Shown piece after piece: positions 5,239 through 7,951 of a DNA stretch of 7,951 bases (its first letter is position 1; each line of letters opens with the position of its first letter). Source of the DNA: an uncultured Myxococcales bacterium (lineage in GTDB: Bacteria > Myxococcota_A > Polyangia > Polyangiales > Polyangiaceae); assembly GCA_937998045.1 (NCBI GenBank), contig CALKVG010000362.1:1-7951 (forward strand). The letters run 5' to 3'. The notes beneath the pieces were generated by a model. That model was not told the origin of the DNA. It did no database searches and was given only the letters and a program-made list of their open reading frames with translations. The position numbers and the translations under genes were made by a program.

Positions 5239-7142
5239 CCGCGGCGGCCGGGCAGCCCACGCAAGGCAAGTCCGCCCCGCCGCGCCGGCGCGGCGAGCAG
5301 ACGCTGAAGTCGTTCCACGAAGAGGGCGCGATCGGAAAGGCGTACGACACGCGCCTCCTCCGTCGTCTGTGGCCGTTCGTGCGCCCGCATTCGCTCTTCA
5401 TCGCGGTGTCGCTGGCGACGCTCGTCGTCATGGCCTGCATCAACCTGGCGCGGCCCGTCATCATGGGCGACGTCGTGCACCAGGCCGAGGTCAAGAACGC
5501 CGGCTACTTGCTTCGCGACGGCATCTTGCTCGCGCTGCTGCTCGTCGTCTTGCAGTCGCTGACGTTCGTCCAGATGTACACGATGCAGGTCGCCGGCGCG
5601 CGCGCGATGGCCGATCTGCGCAGCGCCGTCTTCCACTTCTTCCAGCAGCTCCGCCTCAACTACTACGATCGGACGCCGGTCGGACGCCTCGTCACGCGCG
5701 CGACCAACGACGTGGACGCGCTGAGCGAGCTCTTCGCGTCGGGCGCGCTCAACGCCATGGGGGACCTCATCTCCCTGGTGGGCGTGGTCGTGATGATGAT
5801 CGCGCTCGACTGGCAGCTCTCGATCGTCTCGTTCCTCGCGCTGCCGGTCGTAGGCGGTATCGTCAGCTACGTGCGGAAGCGGTCGCGCGCGGCGTATCGC
5901 GACGTGCGCGCGCGGACGGCCCGCCTCAACGCGTTCCTGAACGAGCAGGTCAACGGGATTGCCGTCGTGCAAGCGTTCGTGCGCGAGCGCGAGAACCAGG
6001 CGGAGTTCGACGCAATCAACGTCGGCTACCGCGACGCCAACAAGCGGGCGATCTACTACGAGGCGCTGCTCGACGCGTCCATCGAGATGGTGAGCACGCT
6101 CTGCATCGCGAGCATCCTCTGGTTCGCCGGGCTCCGTCGCGTCGGCAGCCACGCCATCGCGTTTCCGCTCCTCGTGACGTTCACGCAGTACATCCGGCAG
6201 TTCTTCGAGCCCGTGAGCATGCTCTCGCAGCGCTACACGCTGCTCCAGAGCGCGATGGCCGGCGCCGAGCGCGTGTTCGAGCTGCTCGACGAGAAGGACG
6301 TCGTCCCGCCGGCGCGGCGCGCCGAGGACTGCTGTCCCCCGGGGCCGCCGGGCGAGGCCATCGGCCTGGAGCACGTCGATTTCGAGTACAAGCCCGGTGT
6401 CCCCGTCCTGCGCGACGTCACGTTCCACGCGAGCGCCGGCGAGCGCATCGCCCTCGTCGGGGCGACGGGCGCGGGAAAGAGCACGGTCGCCAGCCTGCTC
6501 CTCCGGCTCTACGAACCTCAGCGGGGCAGCGTGCGCGTCCTCGGTCGCGACGTGCGCGGCTACGAACCGCACGATCTGCGGCGGCGCTTCTCGGTGGTCC
6601 CGCAGGACGTCTTTCTCTTCCCGGGCACGGTCCTGTCGAACGTCGCGATCTCCGACAGCACGCCGGATCGCGCCCGGGCGGAGGAGGCGTTGCGGCGGAT
6701 CGGCGCGTTCGAGCTCTTCACGCGGCGCGCGGCGTCCGACGGCTCGTCCACCGCGCTCGACGCGCGTGTCGACGAGCGCGGGCAGAACTTCAGCGCGGGG
6801 GAGCGCCAGCTCATCGCGTTCGCGCGGGCGCTCTACCGCGCCGCGCCGCTCCTCGTACTCGACGAGGCGACGGCCAGCGTCGACTCCGACACCGAGGCCC
6901 GCCTGCAACGCGCGCTCGAGGAGGTCATCCGCGGCCGCACGGCGCTGGTCATCGCGCACCGTCTGTCCACGATCCGGGCCGCCGACCGCATCGTTGTCTT
7001 CCACAAGGGCCGCGTCGTCGAGCAGGGGACGCACGACGAGCTCGTCGCCAAGGGCGAGGTGTACGCGCGCCTCTATCGCATGCAGTTTGCCCACGAGCAG
7101 GCGATCGCGGCGGAAAGGCGCGCGCACGAGGCGCACGCGTAG
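5235..7142 (+). CDS. ABC exporter half-transporter, catalytic-site subunit (MdlB/YheH/BmrD/TM288-like)
   Basis: A 635-aa partner of the preceding exporter subunit. After a basic cytoplasmic lead (1-45) the membrane domain has about six helices (near 54-76, 94-116, 171-190, 194-212, 282-300 and 306-322). The ATPase domain has A-loop Y385, Walker A GATGAGKS (409-416), Q-loop Q457, signature FSAGE (519-523), Walker B LLVLDE (539-544) with catalytic E544, D-loop ASVD and switch H575. The intact Glu together with a deviant signature (FSAGE instead of LSGGQ) is what is expected of the catalytic half. Its Walker B would pair with the good LSGGQ of the first subunit, while its poor signature faces the Asp-containing site. 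The linker before the ATPase has an unusual CCPPGPPG. The start is fixed by the ATGA overlap with the first subunit and a good ribosome-binding site. The stop TAG is followed by hairpins and no further gene. Confidence 0.95.
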   Translation: MTAAAGQPTQGKSAPPRRRGEQTLKSFHEEGAIGKAYDTRLLRRLWPFVRPHSLFIAVSLATLVVMACINLARPVIMGDVVHQAEVKNAGYLLRDGILLALLLVVLQSLTFVQMYTMQVAGARAMADLRSAVFHFFQQLRLNYYDRTPVGRLVTRATNDVDALSELFASGALNAMGDLISLVGVVVMMIALDWQLSIVSFLALPVVGGIVSYVRKRSRAAYRDVRARTARLNAFLNEQVNGIAVVQAFVRERENQAEFDAINVGYRDANKRAIYYEALLDASIEMVSTLCIASILWFAGLRRVGSHAIAFPLLVTFTQYIRQFFEPVSMLSQRYTLLQSAMAGAERVFELLDEKDVVPPARRAEDCCPPGPPGEAIGLEHVDFEYKPGVPVLRDVTFHASAGERIALVGATGAGKSTVASLLLRLYEPQRGSVRVLGRDVRGYEPHDLRRRFSVVPQDVFLFPGTVLSNVAISDSTPDRARAEEALRRIGAFELFTRRAASDGSSTALDARVDERGQNFSAGERQLIAFARALYRAAPLLVLDEATASVDSDTEARLQRALEEVIRGRTALVIAHRLSTIRAADRIVVFHKGRVVEQGTHDELVAKGEVYARLYRMQFAHEQAIAAERRAHEAHA

Positions 7143-7361
7143 TGTCCCGAGTCGCGGTCCTATTGGGCCCGATACCCGGGACGGTTCCGTGGGGCTTCGT
7201 CCCCTCGGCGCTTTCGCGCCCAGCGAGACCGCGCTTCGTGAGATCTATGCCTGTCGGTCCTTTCACAAGTGGGACATCTTCCGCCGGTCCGGCGACTTCC
7301 GCACGACGAACCTGTAGGTAAAGACCGGACGGTTCATCCCCTCGATTTTACCGTCGACCGC
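7143..7361. other. Non-coding stretch between the exporter operon and the repeat array
   Basis: No gene is supported here. A frame opened by a GTG at 7269 runs into the array to 7835, but it has no clear ribosome-binding site and no G/C third-position bias. The stretch holds the hairpins near 7191-7220 and a 13-bp odd palindrome CGCCGG-T-CCGGCG (7282-7294). The centre of that palindrome, GGTCC, is the same as the array core but lies out of its register. Weak GGTCC or GACxTTCC words near 7256, 7273 and 7294 may be eroded units. Confidence 0.5.
7191..7220 (+). terminator. Two tandem GC-rich hairpins after the exporter operon
   Basis: GGGG-CTTCGT-CCCC (7191-7204) is followed at once by GGCGC-TTTC-GCGCC (7207-7220), about 50 bp after the last stop codon. 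A longer-range pair GTCCCG (7144-7149) / CGGGAC (7177-7182) precedes them. No T-tract follows, so they do not meet the classical rule. In a high-GC genome such hairpins may still end or protect the transcript. Confidence 0.35.
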
Positions 7362-7924
7362 TTGGGTTTCCGGCCTATCCGTCCGCGCGACCTTCAGCGG
7401 ACGATGTTGGTCCGTACCCGTATCTACCCGGTCCGTACCTGCGAAACGGCCTTGGTCTTTTGCGAAATGTCATTGCGTTTTCCAGATCCAACCGGCTTTT
7501 GTTGCGAAACGCCCGTTTTTCATTCCGAAACACCGGTTGTTCATTCCAAGGCGAACATCCTTCTTTTCGAAAGGCCCCATCGTCTTTCCTGGGTGACCTT
7601 CGTTCTTTGCCGAAGGTCCTTTGGTTTTGACGAGCGGACCGTCGATGCCTCGCGGCAGACCGACGACCACGGCGGGGCGACCGTTCGTCTTCACTACAGG
7701 TCCTTCGAGACAGTCGGGACGTCGTGCGATAGCGATCGAAGATCCTTCGTTGGATATGAAAAGTCGTCTCGTTCTTCAAGGAGGTCCTCCGAGAACGACG
7801 AGAGACCCTCCAGCAACGGAAAACGGTCGGGTTGAATCAACGAGAGACCCTTCGACCGTGGAAAGCGAACCTTTCGCAAAAGCGAGCGGCCCTCTCATCT
7901 AAATCACCGAGCGTGATTCTCGAT
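7362..7924. repeat. Degenerate 21-bp tandem repeat array (about 27 units)
   Basis: Laying the sequence out in rows of 21 shows a recurring unit of about CGAAAGGtCCttcGttctttt. In the register starting at 7442, the base at 7450+21n is C in 22 of 23 units through 7912 (the exception is A at 7555). It is followed by a second C in 16 of the first 22. CGA opens nine of the 23 units exactly. Clear core copies are ggtcctt at 7615 and 7699, gatcctt at 7741, ggtcctc at 7783, gaccctt at 7846 and gaacctt at 7867. Four earlier units follow the same spacing (CC at 7370, 7391, 7412 and 7433) before one 17-bp step. Early units end T-rich and later ones A/G-rich. Several cores are perfect small palindromes. 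GC in 7441-7620 is about 50% by hand count, against about 75% in the genes. I know of no named family; function unknown. The periodicity is direct observation. Confidence 0.87.
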
Positions 7925-7951
7925 CGCGCGTAGCGGTCGATGGAAATAGGC
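7925..7951. other. Window end after the array
   Basis: These 27 bases no longer match the 21-bp register (the anchor position 7933 is G). They end in an A-rich stretch. Whether the array resumes or a gene begins beyond the edge cannot be seen. Confidence 0.4.

Noticed and set aside
3909..7142. A single 1077-codon frame suggesting a fused ABC protein
   Set aside because: The part before 5235 is an off-frame reading of the first ABC gene; the real second subunit starts at the ATGA overlap at 5235.
7269..7835. A 188-codon plus-strand frame as a real gene
   Set aside because: No clear ribosome-binding site, no host-like third-position bias, no domain. It is open mainly because the 21-bp period repeats codons, and rival frames on both strands are equally open. 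I keep the coding idea only as a hypothesis in the findings.
7362..7924. CRISPR, TIGR-like guide array, plasmid iterons or REP elements
   Set aside because: CRISPR and TIGR arrays need near-identical repeats with unique spacers and nearby effectors, and neither is seen. Iterons are more uniform and sit by a replication gene. REP units are longer and better conserved hairpins.
1..7951. tRNA, rRNA, insertion sequence or attachment site
   Set aside because: No cloverleaf, rRNA motif, transposase motif or terminal inverted repeats were recognised by eye on either strand.

Overview
GC-rich (about 70%) bacterial chromosomal segment. The codon use, a sigma-32 family factor with a long acidic N-terminal extension, and arginine/alanine-rich proteins suggest a myxobacterium-like organism (Myxococcota, perhaps Polyangia). 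This lineage call is inference only.

Left half, minus strand (1-2141), in transcription order: a small double zinc-ribbon protein (2141 to 1677), a heat-shock type sigma factor RpoH (1597 to 503, probable TTG start), and the N-terminal 150 codons of RsmI, the 16S rRNA C1402 2'-O-methyltransferase (451 to the window edge). The 79-bp gap ahead of rpoH holds a 10-bp-stem hairpin, and a second weak hairpin could mask the rpoH Shine-Dalgarno.

Centre, divergent plus strand (2348-7142): a gene for an unrecognised protein with a C-terminal KOW domain, then two half-size ABC exporter subunits. Both junctions are 4-bp stop/start overlaps (GTGA and ATGA), so the three are very likely one translationally coupled operon. 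The two ABC proteins are an asymmetric pair. The first has Asp in place of the catalytic Glu after Walker B, and the second has a deviant signature motif (FSAGE). This is the arrangement of heterodimeric exporters with one degenerate ATP site (TM287/288, BmrCD/YheIH type). The 206-bp divergent intergenic region carries a TTGACA box followed by a 14-bp perfect palindrome.

Right end (7143-7951): about 800 bp without a convincing gene. Two GC-rich hairpins follow the operon. Then comes the most unusual part of the window: a highly degenerate tandem array with a strict 21-bp period, from about 7362 to 7924 (about 27 units; 23 units in one unbroken register from 7442). The array is much less GC-rich (about 50% in 7441-7620) than the genes. 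Its units share a core of about CGAAAGGtCCttcG that often has dyad symmetry. Substitutions are many, but there is no indel for 23 units. I do not recognise it as a known element.
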